64,000 nucleotides of DNA from JADKIH01 sp031417395 (GCA_031417395.1 JANOVM010000020.1:1-64000); one strand, 5' to 3'; counted from the first letter of the stretch, positions 27,338 through 37,031 are shown. Program-made: numbers and translations. The notes: generated by a model not told the origin, from the sequence alone.

Positions 27338-28702
27338 TTAGCCTTTTACAACAGACTTATTTATTAAAATATTTCCTGAATTTAAAGTTGGGAAAAAATT
27401 CTTGTTATAAATTAACTTTCCGTTTAAAATTGTTTGTTCAACCATTCCCTTTAGATTTCGTCCTGCATAAGGCGTTTGTTTATGTCGATGGTGAATATCC
27501 TTACTGAATTTTGTCGTTTCTTTTTCCGGATCCCAAATGACTATATCAGCATCAAATCCCGGCTGGATTTTTCCTTTGGAATTATCCAATCCTAAGAATT
27601 CTGCCGGGCGCAAACACATCCAAGTATAAATCTCTTCGATGGTAATACCGTATTTCATTCCTGCCGTCCATACAGCAGGTAAAGAAAACTGCAGCCCTGC
27701 AATTCCTCCCCAGGCCTTCTCAAAATTCCCGCTTTCGATTTCTTTAATGTTAGGCGGAGCAGGGGAGTGGTCGGTAGCAATAAAATCGATGTCGCCTTCT
27801 TTAAGTGCCATCCAGAGTTTTTCATTGTTCTCTTTTTCCCTGATTGGCGGAGCACATTTCAACAGGGTGTTTTTATCTTCAATTTCTTCTGCATGAAAGA
27901 AAAGGTAATGTGGAGCTGTTTCAACCGTAAGGGGCAATCCCTCTTGCCGGGCGTTCCGTATCATAGGCAATGCCTCGGCAGAGGATAGATGAACAATATG
28001 AACACGGGCTCCTGTTTCCCTGCATAGCTGAATCATTGTTTCAATTGCTTTGTTCTCCCAATCTTTTGGCCGTGAATTCAGATATGCCTGATAGCTGCTC
28101 GGATTTTTTTTCAATTCTTGAATACCGGCATGACTCTCGCTAAGTTCGCAATGCACCAATAAGGGCATGTCGTATTTCTTTAATAGCAAAAGAACGTCTT
28201 TAAGTAGTCCGGGAGATGTTTCCGGAAAATCATCAATTCCTGAATGTGTGAGAAAGGCTTTAAGTCCAAAAATTCCACCCTTAAGTAAATCTTCAAGCTT
28301 TGAAATAGTCGCAGGAACAACGCCACCCCAAAAACCGCAATTAACATGTAGTCCATTTCTGGCGGCGGCAATTTTTAATTGTAGATTGGAAAAAGTAGTT
28401 GTAACAGGTGTTGAATTCAGTGGCATATCAATAAGAGTAGTTATACCACCGGCAGCCGCCGCACGTGTTGCTGTATCAAACCCTTCCCATTCCGTGCGCC
28501 CGGGTTCGTTGATGTGCACATGCGGGTCTATTAATCCGGGCATTAGGACATTGTTGCCGGCATCTATAATGTTACCTTGTTGAAGAGCTTCAGTTTTATC
28601 CAAAAGTGCAAGTATTTTCCCCCCTGAAATCAAGACTGTTCCATCCAGGAAGCCCCCGGGAGTTAAAATTCTTTTACTTTTTATGGCAAGCTCAAAATTC
28701 AT
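27338..28702 (-). CDS. allB: Allantoinase
   Basis: I choose ATG 28702 rather than the TTG at 28723, giving 454 residues. This is a metal-dependent cyclic amidohydrolase with all binuclear-site ligands: H61 and H63 (DPHVH), K148 (GLKAF, carboxylated lysine), H184 (LVHCE), H238 (IVHLSSAE) and D311 (ATDHSPAP). HINEPGRTEWEGF and ATDHSPAP are typical of allantoinases rather than dihydropyrimidinases. It opens allantoin to allantoate. It is the first gene of the minus-strand urate operon and is divergent from xdhC. Confidence 0.92.
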   Translation of the reverse strand: MNFELAIKSKRILTPGGFLDGTVLISGGKILALLDKTEALQQGNIIDAGNNVLMPGLIDPHVHINEPGRTEWEGFDTATRAAAAGGITTLIDMPLNSTPVTTTFSNLQLKIAAARNGLHVNCGFWGGVVPATISKLEDLLKGGIFGLKAFLTHSGIDDFPETSPGLLKDVLLLLKKYDMPLLVHCELSESHAGIQELKKNPSSYQAYLNSRPKDWENKAIETMIQLCRETGARVHIVHLSSAEALPMIRNARQEGLPLTVETAPHYLFFHAEEIEDKNTLLKCAPPIREKENNEKLWMALKEGDIDFIATDHSPAPPNIKEIESGNFEKAWGGIAGLQFSLPAVWTAGMKYGITIEEIYTWMCLRPAEFLGLDNSKGKIQPGFDADIVIWDPEKETTKFSKDIHHRHKQTPYAGRNLKGMVEQTILNGKLIYNKNFFPTLNSGNILINKSVVKG

Positions 28703-28790
28703 CCAATTGTTCGATTTGAACAAAAATAGAATTAAATTTCCGAAATGAATCGATGCTCTTATTTAAGCTCAAATTATTGCCTGTTTTACC

Positions 28791-29750
28791 ATGTCTAAAT
28801 TAGAAACCTGGACATTTATTTTAGAAAGCCTACAACAGTCAAAACCTGTTATTCTGCTCTATGTTGTTGAAAGCAAGGGCAGCAGTCCCGGTAGAGAGGG
28901 CTTTTTAATGGGCGTAACGAAAGATGCTATTTCCGGCTCCATTGGCGGTGGTATTATGGAGCATAAATTTGTCGAAATGGCCAAGGAAAAACTTAGAGAA
29001 TTGTCTAAAGAGTCAATTGTCAAAAAGCAGGTCCATAATAAGGCAACATCCAATAATCAAAGCGGAATGATTTGTTCGGGCGAACAAACTATTCTGCTTT
29101 TTAATTTGAGAGAGGATCATTCGAGTACCTTAGATAAAATAGTTAAATCGCTTTCTAAAAACCGTGCAGGAATATTAAAAATATCACCATTGTTATTCAA
29201 TTTTATTGAGGATGATGTTCATTTGCCATTCCGAAATTTTTCATATGAATCGGAGAATAGCTGGATTTACGAGGAACGTTTGGGAATAAAAAAGCACTTA
29301 TACATCATTGGTGGTGGACATTGCGCTTTGGCATTTTCGAAAATAATGCAATCGCTGGATTTTTACATTACTCTTTTTGAAGACAGAGAGCAACTCAATA
29401 CGTTTAATAATAATTCTTATGTTCATGAAAAAAAAATTGTTAAGGACTACTCCGAATTAAGTCCTCTAGTGCAGGAAGGAGAAGATGTCTATGTAGTAAT
29501 AATGACCTTCGGTTATCGGACAGATGATATTGCTTTGCGCTCAATCATCCATAAAAATTTTCATTATCTGGGTGTATTAGGAAGCAAAAGTAAAATGGAA
29601 AAAATGTTTATTGAATGGCGTAAAGATAATTTGCCTGAAGAAAAACTTAATAAAATATTTGCACCGGTTGGAGTATCCATAAACAGTCGTACCCCTCCAG
29701 AAATAGCAATAAGTATTGCCGCTCAAATTATTGGTGTCAAAAATCAATAA
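28791..29750 (+). CDS. xdhC: XdhC/CoxI-family xanthine dehydrogenase maturation factor
   Basis: A 319-residue protein with an N-terminal XdhC_CoxI region (LLYVVESKGSSPGREGFLMGV, SGSIGGGIMEHKFVE) and a C-terminal Rossmann domain (YIIGGGHCALAFSKIM at about 173-188; GVLGSKSKMEKM). XdhC binds and sulphurates the molybdenum cofactor before insertion into XdhB. It is divergent from allB with an 88-bp gap and separate from xdhAB. The internal CSGEQ motif (ICSGEQTILLF) retains a cysteine commonly conserved in the family. Confidence 0.92.
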   Translation: MSKLETWTFILESLQQSKPVILLYVVESKGSSPGREGFLMGVTKDAISGSIGGGIMEHKFVEMAKEKLRELSKESIVKKQVHNKATSNNQSGMICSGEQTILLFNLREDHSSTLDKIVKSLSKNRAGILKISPLLFNFIEDDVHLPFRNFSYESENSWIYEERLGIKKHLYIIGGGHCALAFSKIMQSLDFYITLFEDREQLNTFNNNSYVHEKKIVKDYSELSPLVQEGEDVYVVIMTFGYRTDDIALRSIIHKNFHYLGVLGSKSKMEKMFIEWRKDNLPEEKLNKIFAPVGVSINSRTPPEIAISIAAQIIGVKNQ

Positions 29751-29879
29751 TCAATTTACATTCCCTCTAATAGTGTAAATCAAATAATTTTTATCCGTCT
29801 TTATTGCCTCATCAAAGTAGCATTAAATCCTATAGAAGACTCCCTATAAATTCCCAAATCAATTGAAAGAATTTAAAGG

Positions 29880-30075
29880 ATATAAACCACCTCCGGTCCA
29901 ACCCTGAAAGGGTGGAACGATTATAAAAGCTATAACCCCTCACCGCCCCAACCCTGATAGGGCGGTACCCTTATAAAAGATATAAACCCTCACCGCCCTA
30001 AAACCCTGAAAGGGTGATATTCTTATAAAAGATGTAAACCCCCACTGCCCCAAACCCCAAAGGGGTGACATTATA
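29880..30075. repeat. Four ~60-bp tandem repeats with CCCTGAAAGGG hairpins
   Basis: About 130 bp after xdhC are four degenerate units of 58-61 bp, each with a TATAAAccc(t/c)cacc(g/t)ccc arm, a hairpin core (ACCCTGAAAGGGT, ACCCTGATAGGGC, ACCCTGAAAGGGT, ACCCCAAAGGGGT) and an ATTATAAAA-like spacer. The cores resemble those at 8080-8150. They could act as transcript-end hairpins or be non-autonomous repeats. No gene is present in them. Confidence 0.88.
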
Positions 30076-30509
30076 AAATTAAATTAATCATCCATTTTAA
30101 TTTTACACTTTACCAATTGTAAGAACCCCCAATTTTTTAAATTAAAATTTATTTCTGTTCTGAAAATGTAATCACGTAAAAATAAACTGTACGCTCATTT
30201 TCAATTTTTAAAGATCATTAACGAAATTCAACCTTTTTATTGTACAAACTTTGTTTTTTTTCTTACATAAATTACTCTGCATTCACTTATTCCTGACACA
30301 TCAAATTGGTGTGATTAAAAATTAAATGACTTCAATTCCTTTAATTTTTATTTAAAATTCTTTAAAAAAGTCTATTCCTTCTTCATTTTTCAAAAACAAT
30401 TATATAGAGAATATCAAAATCTGTAATTATTTAATGAAACTTTAGAAATTCAGCCTTATCAGAATTGCTACTATTGCTATTCATTAAACAAAAATTAAAA
30501 GACCTTAAT
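30076..30509. other. AT-rich non-coding stretch
   Basis: This strongly AT-rich stretch precedes the secreted-protein gene at 30510. I see no convincing ORF, RNA gene or terminator. It probably holds the promoter and leader of the downstream gene. Confidence 0.5.
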
Positions 30510-31649
30510 ATGATTACAATAAATACAATTCAAAACAAACCGAATACTAGTAAAGCGACCTCACATTCAAAAGTATTTATTTTACTAATTACAACCGTAT
30601 GGTTATTGTTTTTTCAGTTTATTCAAAAGAACGCTGATGCTTCTTCCACAACATACTATTCACTAAGCTCTGGTGATTGGGCCAATTCAATTTGGTCTAA
30701 TACAACAAGCGGTGGACCCAACTGCAGTTGTGATCCCGGCAGCAATCATAACAAGGTTGCTAATGTTACATATAAACTAACGGTCTCCACTTATTCCAAA
30801 TTTAAAATGACAGGGGGAGGTATAATTAATGTAAGCGGTAATGGAGGGCTTGTCATTAATTCAGATTTTGAAATGACCGGTAATAGTGAATTGCATATTG
30901 CCAACGGAGATACGGTTATAGTTAATGGCGATTTAAAGTTAAGCGGAGGGTCGCAAATAGATGTGAGTGGATATTTTCAGGTTAATGGCAATGCAACTTT
31001 AACCGGTGGTTCTAGTGTTTGTGGTTCCGGTTCTTCATTCCTCAATGGTACATTGACAGGATCTACCTGGTGCGGCAGCGTCTTACCTATAAAGCTATCT
31101 TATTTTAGAGTTAAGCAGGAGAATAGTACAGCAAAACTAACATGGGCTACTGCAACAGAAATTAAGAACGATTTTTTTACTGTTGAAAGATCTCCGGATG
31201 GAATAAACTTCAGTGAATTATTTGATGTTATGGGAGCAGGGAACAGTACTATGGAGCTGGAATATTCTTCTACAGACAATGATCCAATTAAAGGATACAA
31301 TTATTATCGTTTAAGACAGACGGACTACGATGGTAATTCGGAATATTCAGAAATAATAAGCTTTAAGTATATTAATGCAATTGGTGAAAATAAAATTATT
31401 GCATCTTCAACAAATCCAAATCCATTTATTAATAATTTTACAATTAACTATTCTATCCCCAAAAAGGAAAATGTTGAAGTGCAAATTGCCACTTTCAAAG
31501 GCAATCTTGTCTACAGTGAAACTGTAAATGCAAATGAAGGTGAAAATGCATTTACCTTCAATGATACTAAAAATCTATTCCCGGGGATTTATAATGTTAG
31601 GATAATTTTGAAAGGAGAGGTTGTGTCAAAAAAAATTATTAAGTACTAA
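30510..31649 (+). CDS. Secreted T9SS-sorted protein with repetitive beta-helix-like N-terminus
   Basis: ATG 30510 is preferred to the earlier TTG at 30465; the product has 379 residues. A hydrophobic segment (VFILLITTVWLLFFQFI) precedes a region of short repeats rich in G, N, S and T (MTGGGIINVSGNGGLVI, MTGNSELHIANGDTVIVNG), consistent with a small right-handed beta-helix. A fibronectin-III-like domain (LTWATATEIKNDFFTVERSPDG, YYRLRQTDYDGNSEYSEI) and a T9SS-type tail (NPNPFINNF to KIIKY) follow. No enzymatic motif is seen. Confidence 0.82.
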   Translation: MITINTIQNKPNTSKATSHSKVFILLITTVWLLFFQFIQKNADASSTTYYSLSSGDWANSIWSNTTSGGPNCSCDPGSNHNKVANVTYKLTVSTYSKFKMTGGGIINVSGNGGLVINSDFEMTGNSELHIANGDTVIVNGDLKLSGGSQIDVSGYFQVNGNATLTGGSSVCGSGSSFLNGTLTGSTWCGSVLPIKLSYFRVKQENSTAKLTWATATEIKNDFFTVERSPDGINFSELFDVMGAGNSTMELEYSSTDNDPIKGYNYYRLRQTDYDGNSEYSEIISFKYINAIGENKIIASSTNPNPFINNFTINYSIPKKENVEVQIATFKGNLVYSETVNANEGENAFTFNDTKNLFPGIYNVRIILKGEVVSKKIIKY

Positions 31650-31776
31650 TTTAATGGATTAAATAAATCGAATTGTGTAATAAAATTCATAAAAAGTGAA
31701 GTCATAAAACGCAGATTAAGATAAGCTAAATTTAATTTGATGATTTAAATCAGCAAGTAAATAGAATTAGTCCAAT

Positions 31777-32424
31777 TTATAATTTTTGTCCTGCAATAAT
31801 AGAATTATTACTTGTCAGGTTAAAACCATACTCTTTAATGTAAGCTCCATTGTAATTCTTTGGAGCAATATGAATCCATCCGAAGTTATTATTTTTTTTA
31901 ATCCCAATATACATTTCCGAAAAGTAATATGACCCTACTCCATGAACTAGAAAATTCAGGTAAGCATTTGATGACCATTTCCCTGTATTGTTGATTTCGG
32001 TTAATGTGTCGTAGGAAAAAAGAGTAACCGGATTGCCGCTGTTATTTATTGAGATGGAATCCCCGGCATTGTATCCGCTTATATTTAAATAAATATCCGT
32101 GCAAGAACAATGCGATCCGCAAAAAAAATTTGTGACCGGATTATGGAAACCTGTAAGCCTAAAATCAGGAATTGAGTCACCACTTAAATCAATATAAAGA
32201 AAGGCACTTGAATCAGCCGGTGTTGCTAAATCCTCGCAATTATAAGGTACTATTGATGGAGTTAAATACCTTATGGTATTTAAAGAAACTGTTGTATCAC
32301 ATTTAGTATACACTATTGAATCAGGCAGGGTAACAGGATTCGATAGAGGTTTAGTAGTTTCTTTATTTTTAGAACAAGAAATGATGGTGATTGCCAAAAT
32401 AAATATTAAGAAAAATTTATACAT
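31777..32424 (-). CDS. Hypothetical lipoprotein
   Basis: A 215-residue protein with a lipoprotein signal peptide (MYKFFLIFILAITIISCSK, lipobox IISC, acylated Cys 17). The mature part has several Cys residues (CDTT, NCEDLA, FFCGSHCSCTD), a predicted all-beta composition and a DLSGDSIPDFRLTG motif that resembles a calcium-binding loop. I do not recognise a family. It follows the NCS1 permease gene by about 50 bp on the same strand, so co-transcription is possible. Confidence 0.75.
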   Translation of the reverse strand: MYKFFLIFILAITIISCSKNKETTKPLSNPVTLPDSIVYTKCDTTVSLNTIRYLTPSIVPYNCEDLATPADSSAFLYIDLSGDSIPDFRLTGFHNPVTNFFCGSHCSCTDIYLNISGYNAGDSISINNSGNPVTLFSYDTLTEINNTGKWSSNAYLNFLVHGVGSYYFSEMYIGIKKNNNFGWIHIAPKNYNGAYIKEYGFNLTSNNSIIAGQKL

Positions 32425-32473
32425 ATTTTGAAGTTTGATATAAAATTGTTTTAAAAAATACTAATTTATAAAA

Positions 32474-33901
32474 TTATTTCCGATTTCCCATCAAGCGTAT
32501 ATATACAAACCCCGAAACTAAAAAACCAACAAACCAGGCATAGTTATACAGATCAGAAATCCAAAGAGGAACAACATCTTTACCCATGACGCCGATCGTT
32601 AATAAGAAACCGGGGACATTGGGCAATATGCCTACAATAAGAGCGAAAATTGCTTTTCTATTAATCCCATTATCGTATGTATAGATTCCCCGGTATGTAT
32701 ACATTTCATCAACGTTAAGTTCTTTTTTGCGAATGAAGAAATAATCGACAATCATAATCCCGCCAACAGGACCCAGTAAACTGGAGTAAGCAATAAGCCA
32801 GGTAAAAATATATCCGTTAGGATCTGCAATAAGCTTCCAGGGGAATATGAGAATACCAATGATGCCTGTTATATATCCTCCGGTGCGGAAACTAATTTTA
32901 GAAGGCGACAAATTTGAAAAATCATTAGCCGGACTTACAATATTCGCAGCTATGTTTGTAGCAAGAGTAGAAATTGTAACTGCAATCATGGCAAAACTAA
33001 CCAGTGCTTTACTTTCAAAATTACCTGCAAGTACCAAAGGATCCCAAATCGTTTTTCCGTAAATAATTGCTGTTGATGAAGTCACTACAACACCAATAAA
33101 AGCAAAAAGTGTCATAGAAGGGGGAAGTCCGATGGCCTGACCAACAATTTGAGATTTCTGACTTTTTGCATAGCGTGTGAAGTCAGGAATGTTGAGTGAA
33201 AGCGTTGCCCAATAACCTACCATGCCTGTCAGAGCCGGGAAAAAGAATTTCCAGAATTCTGAACTGTTATTGAACTTCGAAGGTTGTGCCAATATGGGTC
33301 CAAGTCCATGAGCTGCCGATATTGCCCAGAAGAGCAAAGCAAGCGCTGCAAATGGAAGAAAGAATGCTTTAAAGACAAGAAGTTTTCTGATACTTTCAAC
33401 ACCAAGTTTAATAACATACATATTCAAAAGCCAGAAAATAAAGAATGTAATTGCAGGTCCTGTCTGTAAACTAAAAGAATCGGGAAAAATCTGAGGAAGG
33501 TTTTCTACGGATGGATACCATGCTTTAAGCATTTGATACAATGCAAATCCTCCTATCCAGGTCTGTATGCCAAACCATCCGCAGGCAACAATTGCCCGAA
33601 GCATTGCAGGTACATTTGCACCGCGCACACCAAAACTGACACGCGCTAAAACAGGAAATGGAATGCCATACTTAGCACCTGCATGACCGTTTAATATCAT
33701 TGGCGCCAATACAATTGTATTCCCTAAAAAAATAGTAAGAATAGCCTGCCACCAGTTCATCCCCCCTTCAATCAGTGAACTCGCAAGCATGTAAGTTGGT
33801 ATGCATAAACTCATGCTTATCCACAAAGCAGCATAGTTCCAGGTTCCCCAGGTTCGGTTTACCTTTTCAACCGGCGCCAGATCTTTATTAACTAAGCTCA
33901 T
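32474..33901 (-). CDS. NCS1-family nucleobase/allantoin/hydantoin permease
   Basis: A 475-residue, about 12-TM cation symporter of the NCS1 family. The N-terminal signature NRTWGTWNYAALWISMSLC and the TM3-4 sequence FPVLARVSFGVRGANVPAMLRAIVACGWFGIQ are typical of NCS1 transporters for cytosine, uracil, purines, allantoin or hydantoin (the PucI, Mhp1 and CodB group). Substrate cannot be read from sequence. The neighbouring aminotransferase and semialdehyde dehydrogenase genes on the same strand suggest uracil/cytosine or a ring-opened ureide. Spacing to the upstream aminotransferase gene is 62 bp, including an 8-bp-repeat remnant. Confidence 0.88.
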   Translation of the reverse strand: MSLVNKDLAPVEKVNRTWGTWNYAALWISMSLCIPTYMLASSLIEGGMNWWQAILTIFLGNTIVLAPMILNGHAGAKYGIPFPVLARVSFGVRGANVPAMLRAIVACGWFGIQTWIGGFALYQMLKAWYPSVENLPQIFPDSFSLQTGPAITFFIFWLLNMYVIKLGVESIRKLLVFKAFFLPFAALALLFWAISAAHGLGPILAQPSKFNNSSEFWKFFFPALTGMVGYWATLSLNIPDFTRYAKSQKSQIVGQAIGLPPSMTLFAFIGVVVTSSTAIIYGKTIWDPLVLAGNFESKALVSFAMIAVTISTLATNIAANIVSPANDFSNLSPSKISFRTGGYITGIIGILIFPWKLIADPNGYIFTWLIAYSSLLGPVGGIMIVDYFFIRKKELNVDEMYTYRGIYTYDNGINRKAIFALIVGILPNVPGFLLTIGVMGKDVVPLWISDLYNYAWFVGFLVSGFVYIRLMGNRK

Positions 33902-33929
33902 TATTCCAAAACATTTTTAAATGTCCAGC

Positions 33930-33965
33930 CATTCTAAAATTTTCAAATTTTCAAATTCTCAAATT
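33930..33965. repeat. Short AAATT(T/C)TC array downstream of the aminotransferase gene
   Basis: Several TCAAATTTTC/CAAATTCTC units end in AAATTAA at the 3' end of the aminotransferase gene, the same arrangement as after puuD and mmsA. Confidence 0.8.
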
Positions 33966-35316
33966 AACTAACGAATTCATCCGCCACAGCGATCGCTTTT
34001 GAAACAATTTCCAACGCTTCATCCATTTCGTCTTTGTTAATACATAGTGGAGGTGCTGTAAAAATATAATTCCATCTGACGAATGTAAATAATCCTAATT
34101 CTAAAAGTTTAGCATTGACTTTATTCATAACGACCATTTCATCGGCTGTAGCATTCCACGGCGCCATTGGCTCTTTTGTCTTGCGGTTTTTGACGAGTTC
34201 AATGCATCCTAAAAGTCCTGTGGTACGATAATCACCAATAGAAGGATGTTTTTCTTTTAGTTTCTCTACCTGCTGCTTCATGTAATTTCCCATGCTAGCA
34301 GCATTGCTGATCAGGTTTTCGTCTTCATATATTTTTAGTACTTCAACAGCTGCAGCGCATGCAACTGCATGACCGGAATAGGTAAGACCAAGCGGGAGAG
34401 GCTTATCATTAAATTTATTGATCAGTTCTTCTTTAATGATCATTCCACCGAGTGGAATGTAACCACATGTAAGACCTTTAGCAAAACACATAATGTCAGG
34501 AACAACATCGTGATGATTGACACCAAACCATTTTCCTGTTCTTCCAAAGCCACTCATCACTTCATCACAAATAAGAAGTATTCCATATTTATCTGCTATC
34601 TCCCTGATTTTCTTCCAGTATCCCTGCGGATATTTAATGCAGCCGCTGGAGCCGCTTTCGCCTTCCATTAATATTGCAGCAACTGTACCCGGACCTTCGT
34701 ATTTTATAATACGCTCCATATGATTGGCTGCATTGGTAGCACATTCTTCAGGCGTTACACTATTCCATGGACAACGATAAAAAAATGGATTTTCAACATG
34801 AATGAAATTCGGTGCGGCCTGTGAATCATGTGCAATACCGCGTGGATCACCACTGGCCGACATAGCTCCATAACTTGCACCATGATATCCAAGGTATAAC
34901 GTAACGACCTTATGTCGTCCGGTATAAAGTCTTGCAAATTTTATTGCATTCTCAACGGCTTCAGCACCTGCATTGGTGAAAAAAGTTTTCTTCAGTGAAC
35001 CCGGAGTAATCTCTGCTAATTTTTTTCCTAATTCTCCGCGTGCAGCTGTTATCATTCCCGGATGCACAAAACTGACTTCTTCCATCTGGCGCATAACAGC
35101 TTCTTTCACTCTTGGATGTCCATGGCCAATGTTCATATTCATCAGCTGCGATGAAAAGTCTATATACTTTTTCCCGCTTCTGTCGTGAATGTAAACACCT
35201 TTAGCTCCTTTAATATTTAATGGATTCAATCCCGCCTGCTTCGACCAGGAGAAGACAGTGTATTCGAGGTTATTGTTTAGGATGATTTCTTTTTCTGATA
35301 GGGTAGGGGTTAACAT
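33964..35316 (-). CDS. Class III PLP-dependent aminotransferase (omega-amino acid / beta-alanine type)
   Basis: A 450-residue fold-type I aminotransferase. The PLP-binding lysine is K280 (FAKGLTCGYIPLGG), the cofactor-nitrogen aspartate is D251 (LLICDEVMSGFGRTG), and the phosphate-binding region is TNAGAEAVENA. The sequence resembles taurine/beta-alanine:pyruvate and other omega-amino-acid transaminases. Together with mmsA upstream it would convert beta-alanine (or 3-aminoisobutyrate), the product of reductive pyrimidine breakdown, to malonate (or methylmalonate) semialdehyde. The amino acceptor is not determinable. Confidence 0.85.
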   Translation of the reverse strand: MLTPTLSEKEIILNNNLEYTVFSWSKQAGLNPLNIKGAKGVYIHDRSGKKYIDFSSQLMNMNIGHGHPRVKEAVMRQMEEVSFVHPGMITAARGELGKKLAEITPGSLKKTFFTNAGAEAVENAIKFARLYTGRHKVVTLYLGYHGASYGAMSASGDPRGIAHDSQAAPNFIHVENPFFYRCPWNSVTPEECATNAANHMERIIKYEGPGTVAAILMEGESGSSGCIKYPQGYWKKIREIADKYGILLICDEVMSGFGRTGKWFGVNHHDVVPDIMCFAKGLTCGYIPLGGMIIKEELINKFNDKPLPLGLTYSGHAVACAAAVEVLKIYEDENLISNAASMGNYMKQQVEKLKEKHPSIGDYRTTGLLGCIELVKNRKTKEPMAPWNATADEMVVMNKVNAKLLELGLFTFVRWNYIFTAPPLCINKDEMDEALEIVSKAIAVADEFVS

Positions 35317-35319
35317 TTT

Positions 35320-35462
35320 ATTAATTTGAGAATTTGAGAATTTGAAAATTTGAGAATGAGCTTTGCTGTTGATTAAAGAGAAATTGTGAGACTAAAAGAA
35401 AAGAAAAAAAAAGTAAAACCTCTTCATTTTCAAATTCTCAAATTTCCAAATTCTCAAATTAA
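35320..35462. repeat. Inverted pair of 8-bp repeat arrays between the aminotransferase and mmsA genes
   Basis: A GAGAATTT-type array at about 35322-35356 and its reverse-oriented counterpart (AAATTCTC) at about 35428-35462 bound the 146-bp gap. The right arm abuts the mmsA stop codon. Paired in RNA they could make a long hairpin. No gene is present. Confidence 0.85.
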
Positions 35463-36932
35463 TCAACTCATCCAATTCGCTCTCGCTTCCGGATTCCATT
35501 TAACAGAAGTCTTCTTTAGCTGTGTCCAAAAGGCAATTGAGCTTTCACCGGTAATATCTCCGACGCCAAATTTGGAATCATTCCATCCGCCGAATGAAAA
35601 CGGTTCACGCGGAACAGGAACGCCTATGTTTATGCCTATCATTCCTGCACTGGCTTTGTCCATAACAAGTCTGGCAACGCCACCGCTTTGAGTAAAGACG
35701 GAAGCAGCATTTCCATATTCTGAATTATTTTCAATTTCCAGTGCTTCGCTGACATCTTTGGCGCGAATAATTGCTATAACAGGACCAAAGACTTCTTCTT
35801 TTGCAATAGCCATATCGGGAGTAACGTAATCGATAACCGTTGGACCAACATAGAAACCATTTTCTTTTCCTGTGACAATAGCATTTCTGCCATCAACTAA
35901 AACTTTTGCTCCTGCTTTTTCAGCTTCAGAAATATATTTGTTAATCCTGTCGCGTGCTTCTTTGCTGATAACGGCTCCGAGGTTTTTACCCGGAATAATT
36001 TTGCGCGCTTCGTCGCAGATTTTTTGAATAATGTGGTCAACATTACCAACTCCAACCATGGCTGATGCTGCCATGCATCGCTGACCTGCACATCCACTCA
36101 TAGAAGCAGTCACATTGCTCGCTGTCATATCAGGATTAGCATCAGGCATAACGATGAGATGATTTTTTGCACCACCCAATGCCAATGCTCTCTTCAATTT
36201 TGAAGATGCTCTTATGTAAACGATTTTAGCAACCTTGGTGGAACCAACAAAAGATACCGCTGAAATTCCCGGGTGGTCACATATTGCTTCAACAATTTCC
36301 CTATCGCCATTCACAATATTAAATACACCGTCCGGAAGTCCTGCTTCTTTTAGCATGGTTGCAATTCGGTTAGAAGATAGAGGTACCTGTTCAGAAGGCT
36401 TTAATATCATACAATTTCCCAAAACAAGAGCATTTGGAATAGTCCAATGCGGAACCATGTGAGGAAAGTTAAAAGGCGCAATGGAAGCAACTACTCCCAG
36501 AGGTTTATAATCAATTCGGCACTCAACACCTCTGCTAACTTCCAGAATCTTTCCCGGAATTAATTGGGGCATGCTGCAGGCAAATTCAGTTAGTTCAATG
36601 CTCTTCTCAACTTCAGCAATGGCTTCATCCATTGTTTTGCCATTTTCCTGGTGAACCAGAAAAGCCAACTCCTGAAGATTGGCTTCAAGAAGGATTTTAT
36701 ACCGGTAAAAAATCTGCACCCGTTCCTTAATTGGCATAGCAGACCAGCTTTCAAAAGCTTTCTTGGCTGCGGCTACGGCTGCATCCAGTTCTTCTATGGA
36801 AGAAAGCGGTACAGTCGACAAAACAGTACCATCTAAAGGAGAAAGCACATTTAAAGACTTTTTAGTTCCATTAGAAAATTTTCCGCCTATATAATTTTTT
36901 ACTTCGGGGAATTGGGAAGTTGTGATTGTCAT
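35463..36932 (-). CDS. mmsA: CoA-acylating (methyl)malonate-semialdehyde dehydrogenase
   Basis: A 489-residue aldehyde dehydrogenase-superfamily protein. The active cysteine is C286 (SGCAGQRCMAAS), the oxyanion asparagine is N154 (IAPFNFPHMVP), and GSTKVA at 230-235 is the nucleotide-binding loop. GQRCMA and NFPHMVPHW mark the methylmalonate-semialdehyde dehydrogenase branch, which makes acetyl-CoA or propionyl-CoA plus CO2. It completes a route from beta-alanine to acetyl-CoA with the aminotransferase. It is the first gene of the mmsA-aminotransferase-NCS1 run. Confidence 0.92.
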   Translation of the reverse strand: MTITTSQFPEVKNYIGGKFSNGTKKSLNVLSPLDGTVLSTVPLSSIEELDAAVAAAKKAFESWSAMPIKERVQIFYRYKILLEANLQELAFLVHQENGKTMDEAIAEVEKSIELTEFACSMPQLIPGKILEVSRGVECRIDYKPLGVVASIAPFNFPHMVPHWTIPNALVLGNCMILKPSEQVPLSSNRIATMLKEAGLPDGVFNIVNGDREIVEAICDHPGISAVSFVGSTKVAKIVYIRASSKLKRALALGGAKNHLIVMPDANPDMTASNVTASMSGCAGQRCMAASAMVGVGNVDHIIQKICDEARKIIPGKNLGAVISKEARDRINKYISEAEKAGAKVLVDGRNAIVTGKENGFYVGPTVIDYVTPDMAIAKEEVFGPVIAIIRAKDVSEALEIENNSEYGNAASVFTQSGGVARLVMDKASAGMIGINIGVPVPREPFSFGGWNDSKFGVGDITGESSIAFWTQLKKTSVKWNPEARANWMS

Positions 36933-37031
36933 TATGATTGATTTTTCAATTATGATTTATTGCCAATAGTGGTTAATTGTTCTTACAAGCTTCAAATATC
37001 GACAATTTTGGCTGAATTAGGAAATTAAATT

